DNA of 64,000 nt from Bordetella genomosp. 11 (GTDB lineage Bacteria > Pseudomonadota > Gammaproteobacteria > Burkholderiales > Burkholderiaceae_B), in the NCBI RefSeq assembly GCF_002261215.1, contig NZ_NEVS01000002.1:124001-188000 (forward strand), read 5' to 3'. Under the pieces are notes generated by a model. The model was not told the DNA's origin, ran no database searches, and saw only the letters and a list, made by a program, of their open reading frames with translations. Both the position numbers and the translations under genes were made by a program. Positions 48,006-56,546 of the stretch are shown here, piece by piece. How positions within the stretch are numbered: position 1 is the stretch's first letter; each line of letters begins with the position of its first letter.

Positions 48006-48014
48006 TTGCCATCC

Positions 48015-48818
48015 ATGTCCCGCGTCCTGCCCGCTTCCGGCCCGTCCCCCGTCCTGTCCCGGACACGTACCGTCTATCCGGCCCTGCTGGCGATCCTGCT
48101 GATTGCCGTGTTCGTCCAGGCCTGCATCGTCGTCCAGGCACGGCCGCAGGACCTGATCACCGGCGTGCATGGCATGGCCGACATCCTTGCGCGCTCCCTG
48201 CCGCCCGCCTTCGACCAGTTCATGCCCAGCCTGCAGCCGGCGCTGGAAACCGTGGACCTGGCCATCTTCGGCACGGTGTTCGGCGTCTTGCTGGCCTTCC
48301 CGCTGGCCGTGCTGGCCGCCGCCAACGTGACGCCATCCCGACCGCTGTACGTCGCGGCGCGGACGGTAATCGGCGTATGCCGGGTGGTGCCCGACCTGGT
48401 GTGGGCCTTGCTGTTCGTGACGGCGGTGGGGCTGGGACCCTTCCCGGGGGCCCTGGCGCTGGCCGTTCATTCGGTGGGGATGCTGGGCCGCCTTTTCGCC
48501 GAGGTGATAGAGGACATGGATATGGGCCCCGTCGAGGCCTTGACGCTGACCGGCGCGAGCCGGATGCAGGTGTTCACGCACGCGGTGGTGCCGGGCGTGC
48601 TGCCCTCGCTGCTGGGCATCAGCCTGTTCCGCTTCGACGAGAACCTGCGGTCTTCGCTGGTGCTGGGTTTCGTCGGGGCCGGCGGCATCGGCTTCCAGCT
48701 GCTGACGGCGATGAACCTGTTCCAGTACCAGACGGTCTCGTTCCTGCTGGTGATGACGTTCGTGCTGGTGGTCTGCGCCGAACGCATGTCCGCCTTCCTG
48801 CGCAGCCGCGTGAGTTGA
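48015..48818 (+). CDS. phnE: Phosphonate-type ABC transporter permease PhnE
   Basis: A 267-residue inner-membrane permease with six likely segments. Family stretches are LETVDLAIFGTVFGVLLAFPLAVLAAANVT, CRVVPDLVWALLFVTAVGLGPFPGALALAVHSVGMLGRLFAEVIEDMD and FRFDENLRSSLVLGFVGAGGIGFQL. I chose the ATG at 48015; a TTG at 48006 is in frame. It completes a phnDCE set downstream of pstSCA. Confidence 0.9.
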   Translation: MSRVLPASGPSPVLSRTRTVYPALLAILLIAVFVQACIVVQARPQDLITGVHGMADILARSLPPAFDQFMPSLQPALETVDLAIFGTVFGVLLAFPLAVLAAANVTPSRPLYVAARTVIGVCRVVPDLVWALLFVTAVGLGPFPGALALAVHSVGMLGRLFAEVIEDMDMGPVEALTLTGASRMQVFTHAVVPGVLPSLLGISLFRFDENLRSSLVLGFVGAGGIGFQLLTAMNLFQYQTVSFLLVMTFVLVVCAERMSAFLRSRVS

Positions 48819-48902
48819 CCGTTCCGGCCGGCTGCCCTTGGCAGCCGTCCCGTCCCACGGCGATACTACGCCTCAACGATGCGATGCGGGGAGGCAGCGC
48901 TT

Positions 48903-50366
48903 ATGTGGTTCGTCGATCGAATGGTCTGGCCGGCGCTGGCCGGTATATGGGCCCTGCGCCTGTTCGCCATGGCTGCGATGCCCTTCGTGGATACGTCCGA
49001 ACCGCGCTATGCGGAGATCGCCCGGCTGATGGCGGCATCGGGCGATTGGATTACGCCCTGGTTCGCGCCGGACGTGCCATTCTGGGGCAAGCCGCCGCTG
49101 GCCTTCTGGATGCAGGCGCTGTTCATCAAGATGTTCGGCCTGTCGGAATTGGCCATACGGCTGGCATCGCTGCCGCCCATGATCGGCATGCTATGGCTGG
49201 GCCATGTGCTGGCGCGCCGCATGATATCGCGCGACGCGGCGGTGTGGTGGCTGCTGATCTTCAGCACCATGCTATTGCCGGCGGCGACGGCGGGCGCGGT
49301 GCTGACCGATCCCTATCTGGCCTTCGCCGTTACCTTGAGCATGGTGTCGTTCCTGCTGGCGCGGCACACGGCCGGGCGGGGCTGGGGCTATGCCTTCTTC
49401 GCTGGATTGGCCATCGGACTGTTGGCAAAGGGCCCGGTCGCCGTGGTCCTGGTGGCGGGCGCCATTGTTCCCTGGCTGCTGTGGTGCCGGCTCTTCGCTC
49501 CCGCGGACGCGCGCCCCGCGCGGCGCCTGCCCTGGATCGGCGGCATACTGCTGGTCGCCGTGCTGGCGCTGCCCTGGTATGCCGCCGCGGAACTCAAGAC
49601 GCCCGGCTTCCTGCGTTATTTCATCCTGGGCGAGCACTTCTACCGCTTCGTGGATCCCGGATGGAAAGGCGATATGTACGGCTCGGCCCATGACAGCGCC
49701 TACGGGGCCATCTGGCTGCAATGGCTGGTCGCGTCGCTGCCCTGGGGCATCCTGGGATTGCTGGCGCTTGCCTGGCGCTGCCGGCGCTGGACTACCGTCC
49801 GCGAGCGCCTGCCCGCGGTCCTGCGCGACACGCGCTGGACCTACCTGCTGGCCTGGTCGCTGGCGACGCCCCTGTTCTTTACTTTCTCGGGCAATATCCT
49901 TTGGACCTATGTGCTGCCGGCGCTGCCGCCGGTGGCGCTGTTGATCGCCGCCGCCGTGCCCGCCGCATCCCGGCCGGCCATGCGCAGGGCCATTCTGGCC
50001 TGCGTGGCGGTGGTGCCGCTGGCTTTCGCGGTGGTGGCGCTGGCGGCGATCCTCAGTCCCGAACGGTTCAAGACGGAGAAAGGCCTGGTGGCCAAGGCCG
50101 CCTCCATGCAGGCGCCCGGCGAACCCCTTTACTTTGTCGGGCGCGTGCCGTTTTCGGGGCGGTTCTATTCGCGCGGCACCGCGCGGGCCGTCCCGTTGGA
50201 GCGGCTGGGCGATGTCATCGCGCCGGCGGGCGGCCGGGTTTTCGTGGCGGTTGCGCGCGACGACGAGGGCGAAGCCGTCGCCCGCCTGCCGCGCGACGCG
50301 CGCGTCGTCCACGTCAGCCGGCTGCGCCTGTTGTTCGTGACGGGCGAGCCGCGCGGCGCGCCTTAG
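48903..50366 (+). CDS. ArnT-like lipid A / glycolipid glycosyltransferase (GT39/GT83 family)
   Basis: A 487-residue polytopic transferase with about 11 membrane helices. The first periplasmic loop carries VDTSEPRYAEIARLMAASGDWITPWF, with the Asp and Glu-Pro-Arg-Tyr motif seen in ArnT and LgmB-type enzymes, and then FWGKPPLAFWMQAL. Such enzymes move an amino sugar from an undecaprenyl carrier to lipid A. Bordetella LgmB, which adds glucosamine, is a relative. No neighbouring amino-sugar genes are present. I chose the ATG at 48903 because GGGAGG lies 8-10 bp upstream. It converges with nirD. Confidence 0.8.
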   Translation: MWFVDRMVWPALAGIWALRLFAMAAMPFVDTSEPRYAEIARLMAASGDWITPWFAPDVPFWGKPPLAFWMQALFIKMFGLSELAIRLASLPPMIGMLWLGHVLARRMISRDAAVWWLLIFSTMLLPAATAGAVLTDPYLAFAVTLSMVSFLLARHTAGRGWGYAFFAGLAIGLLAKGPVAVVLVAGAIVPWLLWCRLFAPADARPARRLPWIGGILLVAVLALPWYAAAELKTPGFLRYFILGEHFYRFVDPGWKGDMYGSAHDSAYGAIWLQWLVASLPWGILGLLALAWRCRRWTTVRERLPAVLRDTRWTYLLAWSLATPLFFTFSGNILWTYVLPALPPVALLIAAAVPAASRPAMRRAILACVAVVPLAFAVVALAAILSPERFKTEKGLVAKAASMQAPGEPLYFVGRVPFSGRFYSRGTARAVPLERLGDVIAPAGGRVFVAVARDDEGEAVARLPRDARVVHVSRLRLLFVTGEPRGAP

Positions 50367-50378
50367 CGCCGCCGGGGC

Positions 50379-50744
50379 CTAGGACGCGGCATCCGCCAGC
50401 GTTTCGACGACATCCCCGTTGAACCGCGCGCGCCAGGTGCGCAGGCGGTGTTCGGGATATTCCACGCAGAGTCCATCGCGCAGGCGGAAATGCTGCTTGT
50501 ACAGGGGCGAGGCCACCACCAGCTCTCCTCCCAGGTGGCCGACGATGCCCCGGCCCAGTACGTTGGCGCCGGACTTCGGATCGCGGTTGTCGATCGCGTA
50601 CAGGGTCTGGCCTTCGTTGCCGGGGACGTAGAACAGGGCGATCTGGGCGTCGTCGACCAGGGCGACGACGCCGGAGTTGCCGACCAGGTCGCGGCGGTGG
50701 CAGACGGGGCGCCAGCCGGCCTGGGGGGTATCGGGTGCATGCAT
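50379..50744 (-). CDS. nirD: Nitrite reductase small subunit NirD
   Basis: A 121-residue Rieske-fold protein. It has the LVGNSGVVALVDDAQIALFYVPG core and YAIDNRDPKSGANVLGRGIVGHLGGELVVASPLYKQHF, but lacks the usual Rieske Cys-His pairs, as in NirD. It works with NirB in NADH-dependent reduction of nitrite to ammonium. Its start shares a base with the nirB stop (TGATG). Confidence 0.95.
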   Translation of the reverse strand: MHAPDTPQAGWRPVCHRRDLVGNSGVVALVDDAQIALFYVPGNEGQTLYAIDNRDPKSGANVLGRGIVGHLGGELVVASPLYKQHFRLRDGLCVEYPEHRLRTWRARFNGDVVETLADAAS

Positions 50745-53302
50745 CAGGCGATCTCCTCGACGATGGGGATGGCGCGGATTTCATCCGGCCGGGCCGGCCG
50801 GGGCTGGCCGCGCTCCTGCACGAAGCGGATGTCCGGGTCGGCACGCCGGTCGTTCACGAAGGTGCGGAAGCGCTTGAGTTTTTCCGGGTCTTTCAGGGCG
50901 TTCGCCCATTCGCATTCGTAGCGGTCGACGACCAGCTGCATCTGCGCTTCCAGTTCGGCGCCCAATCCCAGGCTGTCGTCGATGATGACGGCCTTCAGGT
51001 AGTCCAGGCCGCCTTCCAGGGAGTCGCGCCATACCGACGTGCGCTGCAGCTTGTCCGCGGTACGGATATAGAACATCAGGAAGCGGTCGATATAGCGGAT
51101 CAGGGTGGCGTCGTCCAGATCGGTGGCGAACAGCTCCGCATGGCGCGGCCGCATGCCGCCGTTGCCGCACACGTACAGGTTCCAGCCCTTTTCGGTGGCG
51201 ATCACGCCGACATCCTTGCTTTGCGCTTCCGCGCATTCGCGCGTGCAGCCGGACACCGCGAACTTCAGCTTGTGCGGCGCGCGCAGGCCCTTGTAGCGGT
51301 TTTCGATGTCCAGGGCCATCCTGACGCTGTCCTGCACGCCGTAGCGGCACCAGGTGCTGCCCACGCAGGACTTCACCGTGCGGGTGGCCTTGCCATAGGC
51401 GTGTCCGGTCTCGAAGCCGGCGGCGATCAGCGCCTCCCAGATGTCGGGCAGCTCGTGCAACTGCGCGCCGAACAGGTCGATGCGCTGGCCGCCGGTGATC
51501 TTCGTGTAAAGGTTGTACTTCTTGGCGATGGACGCGATGGCCAGCAATCCGTCCGGCGTGACTTCGCCGCCCGGGATGCGCGGCACCACCGAGTACGTGC
51601 CGTTCTTCTGCATGTTGGCCATGAAGGTGTCGTTCGTATCCTGCAGCGGGACCAGGCTGGGATCCTGGATGGGCCGGTTCCAGCAGGAGGCGAGGATGGA
51701 GGCGACGGCGGGCTTGCAGATGTCGCAGCCTATTTTGCCGCGTCCGTGGCGCGCCAGCAGCTCCTCGAAGCTTTCGATGCCTTCGACGCGGACCATGCCG
51801 TAGAGCTCTTGCCGCGTGTATGCGAAGTGCTCGCACAGGCTTTTGTCGACCGCCACGCCACGGCGCGACAGTTCATGTTCGAAGACCTGCTTGAGCAGGG
51901 CGGAGCATCCGCCGCAGCCGGTGGATGCCTTGGTGCAGGACTTGATGGATGCGAGGTCCGTACAGCCATCGTCGATGGCGGCGCAGACCGCGCCCTTGCT
52001 GACGTTGTGGCAGGAGCAGATGGTGGCGGTGGCCGGCAGGGCGTCCGGCCCCAGCGCGGGCGCGCCTTCGCCGGCCGGCAGGATCAGGCTGGCGGGATCG
52101 GCGGGTGGCGCGATGCCGTTTTGCGCGTATTGCAGCAAGGTGTCGTAATAGCTGTTGTCGCCCACCAGTACCGCGCCCAGCACGCGCTTGCCGTCGCCGG
52201 AAACGACCAGGCGGCGGTAGCTGGCGCCGGCTTCGTCGATGTAGCGATAGCTGACCGCGCCGGCAGTCTTGCCATGGGCATCGCCGATGGAGCCGACGTC
52301 CACGCCCAGCAGCTTGAGCTTGGTCGACATATCCGCCCCGCTGAAGGGTTGCGCATCGCCGCCGCACAAATGGGCCGCGGCCGTGCGCGCCATCTGGTAG
52401 CCCGGCGCCACCAGGCCGAACACCATGCCGTTCCACAGCGCGCATTCGCCCACGGCATAGATATGTTCGTCGCTGGTGCGGCAATGGTCGTCGATGACGA
52501 CGCCGCCGCGTTCGCCCACCGCGAGGCCGGCGGTACGTCCCAATCCGTCGCGCGGCCGTATACCCGCAGAGAACACGACCAGATCGGTTTCCAGCGGCTC
52601 GCCTTCCGCGAATCGCATGCTGTGGCGATAGCGCAAGCCGGGCTTGATCGCCTGCGTGGAGCGCGACAGGTGCACGCTGGCGCCCAGCGCCTGGATGCGC
52701 GACTTCAGCGCGGCGCCGCCGAAATCGTCCAGCTGCACCGGCATCAGGCGCGGCGCGAACTCCACCACATGCACTTCCAGGCCCAGGGTCTTCAGCGAGT
52801 TGGCGGCTTCCAGGCCCAGCAGGCCGCCGCCCACGACCACGCCGCGGCGGGCGCCGGCGGCCGCCTCGCGGATCAGGTCCAGGTCGTCCAGGGTGCGATA
52901 CACCAATCCGGCCGTGCCTTCGGCGCCGGCCACGGGCGGCACGAACGGAAAGGAGCCCGTGGCCAGCACCAGCTTGTCATAGGGCTGGCGGCCTTCATCC
53001 GTGACGATCTCGCGATTGCGGCGGTCGATTTCCTGCACGCGCGTACCCAGGCGCAAGGTCACGCCGGGACGCTCGTAGAAGGCCGCATCGCTCATCGCCA
53101 TGGATTCCGCGTCGCGCCCGGCAAGGTATTCCGACAGGTGCACGCGATCGTAGGCGCGGCGGCTTTCCTCGCCATAGACAAGGATGCGATAGCGGTCGAG
53201 CGCGCCTTGCTCGATCAGTTGTTCGACGAGATGATGGCCGACCATGCCATTGCCGATCACGACCAGGGTTTGGGCGGGATGCGTGGGATGCGCTGCGTTC
53301 AT
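50744..53302 (-). CDS. nirB: NADH-dependent nitrite reductase large subunit NirB
   Basis: An 852-residue siroheme enzyme. The N-terminus is a FAD/NAD(P)H-binding oxidoreductase domain (LVVIGNGMVGHHLVEQL). A central BFD-type [2Fe-2S] region carries the cysteine pairs ICSCHN and CTKASTGCGGC. The C-terminal half has the sulfite/nitrite reductase repeats and the siroheme-[4Fe-4S] ligands CVGSTWC and CTRECAEAQ. The ATG at 53302 matches the family start; a longer in-frame upstream region has no similarity and overlaps the leader. It is assimilatory by its control elements. Confidence 0.95.
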   Translation of the reverse strand: MNAAHPTHPAQTLVVIGNGMVGHHLVEQLIEQGALDRYRILVYGEESRRAYDRVHLSEYLAGRDAESMAMSDAAFYERPGVTLRLGTRVQEIDRRNREIVTDEGRQPYDKLVLATGSFPFVPPVAGAEGTAGLVYRTLDDLDLIREAAAGARRGVVVGGGLLGLEAANSLKTLGLEVHVVEFAPRLMPVQLDDFGGAALKSRIQALGASVHLSRSTQAIKPGLRYRHSMRFAEGEPLETDLVVFSAGIRPRDGLGRTAGLAVGERGGVVIDDHCRTSDEHIYAVGECALWNGMVFGLVAPGYQMARTAAAHLCGGDAQPFSGADMSTKLKLLGVDVGSIGDAHGKTAGAVSYRYIDEAGASYRRLVVSGDGKRVLGAVLVGDNSYYDTLLQYAQNGIAPPADPASLILPAGEGAPALGPDALPATATICSCHNVSKGAVCAAIDDGCTDLASIKSCTKASTGCGGCSALLKQVFEHELSRRGVAVDKSLCEHFAYTRQELYGMVRVEGIESFEELLARHGRGKIGCDICKPAVASILASCWNRPIQDPSLVPLQDTNDTFMANMQKNGTYSVVPRIPGGEVTPDGLLAIASIAKKYNLYTKITGGQRIDLFGAQLHELPDIWEALIAAGFETGHAYGKATRTVKSCVGSTWCRYGVQDSVRMALDIENRYKGLRAPHKLKFAVSGCTRECAEAQSKDVGVIATEKGWNLYVCGNGGMRPRHAELFATDLDDATLIRYIDRFLMFYIRTADKLQRTSVWRDSLEGGLDYLKAVIIDDSLGLGAELEAQMQLVVDRYECEWANALKDPEKLKRFRTFVNDRRADPDIRFVQERGQPRPARPDEIRAIPIVEEIA

Positions 53303-53341
53303 GGGTGTCACCGGGGCGTAGGCATTGCGTTTTCGAAAGAC

Positions 53342-53378
53342 AAAAAGGCGCCGACGACCGCGAGGTCGAAGGCGCCTT
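53342..53378 (-). terminator. Leader terminator of nirBD
   Basis: On the minus strand GGCGCC (53376-53371) pairs with GGCGCC (53352-53347) around an inner CGACctcgcGGTCG stem and is followed by TTTTT. It ends 40 bp before the nirB ATG and would stop transcription unless antiterminated. Confidence 0.8.
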
Positions 53379-53428
53379 TGCCTGTGATGCTCAAGTTGTA
53401 ATGCCGGGTCCGTTCCCGGCCCTACAAC
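53370..53428 (-). ncRNA. ANTAR-binding antiterminator leader of nirBD (two hexaloop hairpins)
   Basis: The first hairpin has loop AACGGA (53414-53409) closed by GCCGGG/CCCGGC; the second has loop AAAGGC closed by AGGC/GCCT (53383-53370). Both loops are six bases with A at position 1 and G at position 4, the known recognition pattern for ANTAR regulators such as NasR. The second hairpin shares its 3' strand with the terminator, so the two are mutually exclusive. No ANTAR protein gene is in the window. Confidence 0.75.
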
Positions 53429-53431
53429 CGA

Positions 53432-53447
53432 AGCAATATGCATGCCA
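53432..53447 (-). promoter_or_regulatory. Sigma-54 promoter of nirBD
   Basis: Minus-strand TGGCATGCATATTGCT matches TGGCACG-N4-TTGCW with one mismatch and has GG and GC exactly 10 bases apart. Transcription would start near 53421, at the foot of the first leader hairpin. Confidence 0.75.
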
Positions 53448-53486
53448 TGTGCCGTGAGCCGCGCGGCAGGGGCGTCGCGGCCGTCA

Positions 53487-53503
53487 TGCGCCATCGTGGT
53501 GCC
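53487..53503. promoter_or_regulatory. NtrC-like enhancer site
   Basis: TGCGCC-N5-GGTGCC agrees with the NtrC consensus TGCACC-N5-GGTGCA at 10 of 12 positions and lies about 65-80 bp upstream of the predicted start, a usual enhancer distance. Confidence 0.5.
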
Positions 53504-53554
53504 GAATGGCGTGCATGGCGCACGGGTTTGGGGCGGGGGAGCCGTCACTACCCG

Positions 53555-54025
53555 CTACGGGATATCCCCGTCCAGGATGAACGGAGAGACGTCCGGGTGC
53601 AGCGCGTGGATATAGCGGCGGCAGGTGCGCATGTCGCCGCTGTAGTCGCTGCCCTGGACGATATCGTCTGGCCCGACGCGCAGCCTGACGGTGCAGTGGG
53701 CCTGGACGATGACGGGCGTCTTGACGTCGATCCGCGCGCCGTAGTCCTTGTATTTATGGCCGTTGTACAGGCCCCCGGAGGCGGCGGTGGATTGCGTGAC
53801 GTAATCGGTGCGTGCTTCGTTGACGGACCAGACGAGCACCCGCATTCCCGCCACATTCTCCTCGCCTACCGGTATCCCGAGCCGCTGCATGGCCATTTCC
53901 AGATGCCGGCCGTGGAGGGTTTGCAGTCCCTGCTGGAACCGTTGCTGGGACGTCATGCAGCCTGCCAGCAGGCAACTGCTCAATACCAGAACCCGGATAC
54001 CGTACTTCAATTTTTGTCGCCGCAT
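53555..54025 (-). CDS. Small lipoprotein of unknown function
   Basis: A 156-residue protein with a lipoprotein signal: a basic start (MRRQKLKYGIR), a hydrophobic core and lipobox LLAGC near residue 23, so a lipid-anchored periplasmic protein. The rest has a short helix (SQQRFQQGLQTLHGRHLEMAMQRLG) and a beta-rich C-terminal part with CTVRLRVG and MRTCRRYI, whose two cysteines could form a disulfide. I do not recognise a family. It is followed by the nirBD control region. Confidence 0.7.
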   Translation of the reverse strand: MRRQKLKYGIRVLVLSSCLLAGCMTSQQRFQQGLQTLHGRHLEMAMQRLGIPVGEENVAGMRVLVWSVNEARTDYVTQSTAASGGLYNGHKYKDYGARIDVKTPVIVQAHCTVRLRVGPDDIVQGSDYSGDMRTCRRYIHALHPDVSPFILDGDIP

Positions 54026-54185
54026 GGAAGCTTTCCTGGTCGGGACAGGCGTGGCGACAGATAGGGGAATGCGCGCGCGCCTGCCGCAAAACCGGGTAGG
54101 CTAAGCGCGGCAGGCGAACGGGTAAGTCGGCGCGGGCGCGACGCGCGCGCGGTGCGCGCCGATATCGTCGTAGGAAACGGCCGGT

Positions 54186-54737
54186 TCAGTCCGGCAGCCG
54201 CGCCATGATGACAATGTCTTCGTAGCGCCCGTCCAGGCAGCGGGCCTGGCGCTTGATGCCTTCCTCGACGAAGCCGCAGGACTGGTACAGCGCGCGGGCC
54301 ACCGTGTTGCCCGCGTAGACCTCGAGCTCGACGCGCGTGAGTTGCAGCGTGGCGGCGGCGGCCAGGGTGGCGGTAAGCAGGGCCTTGCCGATGCCTTTGC
54401 CACGCCACTCCGGGTGAACGCCCATGCCGAGCACGCCGGTATGGGTGAAGCCCTGTTGGCTCAGGGGAACGATGTCGCACCAGCCCACGACCTCGCGTCC
54501 GACCAGCGCCACGAAGTGCGGATGGCGCGACGCGATGTTGTTCATCACGAAAGCGCGTGTCTGTTCCGACGGCGGCGCCTCCAGGAAGCTTAGATGCCGG
54601 CGTTCGCGCGCCACGGTGTCCAGTGCCCGCCGATAGCCGTCGATATGGGCGGGCGCGATGGGCAGGATGCTGTAGCGGGGCGGCGTGTTGTCGACGGGCG
54701 CGGACTGCGCGCCGGATTTGAGTTGCAGGCGTTTCAT
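54186..54737 (-). CDS. GNAT family N-acetyltransferase
   Basis: A 183-residue GNAT-fold protein. The acetyl-CoA loop is MGVHPEWRGKGIGKALLTATL, preceded by HFVALVGREVVGWCDIVPL and followed by VELEVYAGNTVARALYQSCGFVEEG. This is close to PhnO/YhhY-type acetyltransferases; the substrate is unknown. I chose the ATG at 54737 because the longer frame is Arg-rich and lacks family similarity. It is transcribed away from cluster B. Confidence 0.85.
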   Translation of the reverse strand: MKRLQLKSGAQSAPVDNTPPRYSILPIAPAHIDGYRRALDTVARERRHLSFLEAPPSEQTRAFVMNNIASRHPHFVALVGREVVGWCDIVPLSQQGFTHTGVLGMGVHPEWRGKGIGKALLTATLAAAATLQLTRVELEVYAGNTVARALYQSCGFVEEGIKRQARCLDGRYEDIVIMARLPD

Positions 54738-55103
54738 TGTCGCGTGAGCGTTGGAAGGCGGGACCGGGCGCAAGGCCATTGCCGGGATAGTACGCCGGCC
54801 GCGAGCGCGCACGCGCCTGTGCAGTGCAAGCGGATGAGGCTTTTTTCGAATCGATGCAGGGACCTGTCCGCCCTTGCCTTGACAAGCGTCGAGGCGCCCC
54901 ACTATAGTCCATTCAACGATAAGCAAGTTCGTTTAGCGGAACAGTTCTGTTGGCCCGCGTGGGCTGTACAGACGCGCATAGACGGAGCATGCGGGGGCAC
55001 TTCTTCGCGCCGGCAGGGGCAATCGGAAAAGCGCGGCATGACACGCGCGGGACACGGCATCGGCCAGGCGCGCGGACCGATGCATCGCACAGGAGACAGC
55101 GCA
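54738..55103. promoter_or_regulatory. Control region of catabolic cluster B with an operator-like palindrome
   Basis: A 366-bp gap. The segment 54895-54950 is AT-rich and contains GTTC-N8-GAAC (54927-54942) and AACG-N11-CGTT (54915-54933), which overlap. Such elements resemble IclR-family operators, though no regulator gene is adjacent. An in-frame extension of the MmgE/PrpD gene runs through but is not family-like. Confidence 0.4.
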
Positions 55104-56495
55104 ATGCACGCAACGCTTCCGGCACCCGCCGGATCGCCGCCGGACGCGGCGCCGCCGCAGGGCGGCACCGCCACCGTCGCCGAACAATGGGCGACCTTCC
55201 TTCACGACACCCGTTTCGGCGATTTGCCCGCGGATACCGTGGCGCGCGCCAAGTCGCGGCTGCTGGATGCCTTGGCGACGGCCGTTGCCGCGCGGGAGCT
55301 GCCCGTGCCGGCCGTGGCGCGCCGCTTCGTGCAGGCCAATCGCGGCCCGGCCACGGTTATCGGGTACGCCGGTCAACTGCCGGCCGTCGACGCCGCATTC
55401 GTCAACGCGACGCTGGTCAACGGCTGCACCCACGACGACTTCCTGGCGAAGTCGCACCCGGGCGCCGTCGCCATCCCGGCCGCGATGGCGCTGGGTGAAG
55501 CGCACGCCATGAGCGGCGCCGATCTGTTGACCGCCATCGTGCTGGGCTATGACATCGTGGCGCGCGCCTACATGGGAGCGCCCGGCATGTTGCCGGCGTT
55601 TCGCGGTACGGGCGTGGCCGGCGCGATCGGCGCGGCGGCGGCGGCGGGCAAGATGCTGGCGCTGGATGCGCCGCGCATGGTCAACGCGCTGGGATGCGCG
55701 GCCATGTTCGCATCCGGTTTCGGCGAGGGCTTTCGCGCCGGCACGATGGACGTCAAGCTGAATGTCGGATGGGCCGCCCGTACCGGCGTATCGGCGGCGG
55801 AACTGGCCGCGGCCGGCGCCACGGCATCGCCGCTGGCGTTCGAGGGGGAGTCGGGCTACTTCCGCGCTTTCGGCCGCACGGCGGATCATGCCGCGGAAGC
55901 CACGCGCGACCTCGGCCGGCGGTTCCTGATCGACGATGTGGTCTACAAGGAACGGCCGGTGTGCATCTTCGTGCAGACGCCCGTGCACCTGGCGCTGACC
56001 CTGCGCGCGCGCCACCGCTTCGATCCGGCGCATATCGAACGCGTGACCCTGCGCGCGCCGTGGCTGACCTTGACCAATCCCGGCTATACCAACGTGGCGC
56101 CGTACCAGACGCCGCTGAAGGCGCGCATCAGCGCGCGTTTCACGGTGGCCGCCGCGCTGCTGGGGCGCCCGGTGGACGAATACGCCTACTACGAAAACAC
56201 CGCCGATGCCGAGGTGCTGGCGTTGTCGGACCGGATCGAATTGCTCGATCCCGCGACCGGCCAGGATGGCCGGGTCGATCTGGAAGTCGTCTGCGCCGGC
56301 GCGGCGCACGCGATTTCCGGGCTGGAGATGGACAGCCTGACGCCGACCACCGACAAGATCGTCGCCAAGTTCCGCCGCCTGACCGCGCCCCATATGCCGG
56401 CGCGGCAAGGCGATGCGCTGTTGCGCATGGTGCTGGCGCTGGAAGATGTGCCGGACATCGGGGCGCTGACCGCGCTGCTGCGTCCGGCCGAATGA
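55104..56495 (+). CDS. MmgE/PrpD family protein, catabolic cluster B
   Basis: A 463-residue MmgE/PrpD-family protein. Conserved parts are ARAKSRLLDALATAVAARELP, FVNATLVNGCTHDDFLAKSHPGAVAIPAAMALGEAH, GRTADHAAEATRDLG and YKERPVCIFVQTPVHLAL. It differs greatly from the cluster A member (HDDFLAKSHPG here, FDDTHPATIIHP there), so the substrates probably differ. The ATG at 55104 has AGGAGAC. It leads a run of genes ending with the ornithine-cyclodeaminase homologue. Confidence 0.88.
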   Translation: MHATLPAPAGSPPDAAPPQGGTATVAEQWATFLHDTRFGDLPADTVARAKSRLLDALATAVAARELPVPAVARRFVQANRGPATVIGYAGQLPAVDAAFVNATLVNGCTHDDFLAKSHPGAVAIPAAMALGEAHAMSGADLLTAIVLGYDIVARAYMGAPGMLPAFRGTGVAGAIGAAAAAGKMLALDAPRMVNALGCAAMFASGFGEGFRAGTMDVKLNVGWAARTGVSAAELAAAGATASPLAFEGESGYFRAFGRTADHAAEATRDLGRRFLIDDVVYKERPVCIFVQTPVHLALTLRARHRFDPAHIERVTLRAPWLTLTNPGYTNVAPYQTPLKARISARFTVAAALLGRPVDEYAYYENTADAEVLALSDRIELLDPATGQDGRVDLEVVCAGAAHAISGLEMDSLTPTTDKIVAKFRRLTAPHMPARQGDALLRMVLALEDVPDIGALTALLRPAE

Positions 56496-56546
56496 CCCAG
56501 GCTCCCGGCAACCGGGGGCCATCCATAACTATCAGGAGACAGATTC

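Noticed and set aside
53303..53548. A longer NirB starting at 53548
   Set aside because: The extension overlaps the sigma-54 promoter and the leader terminator and lacks similarity to NirB.
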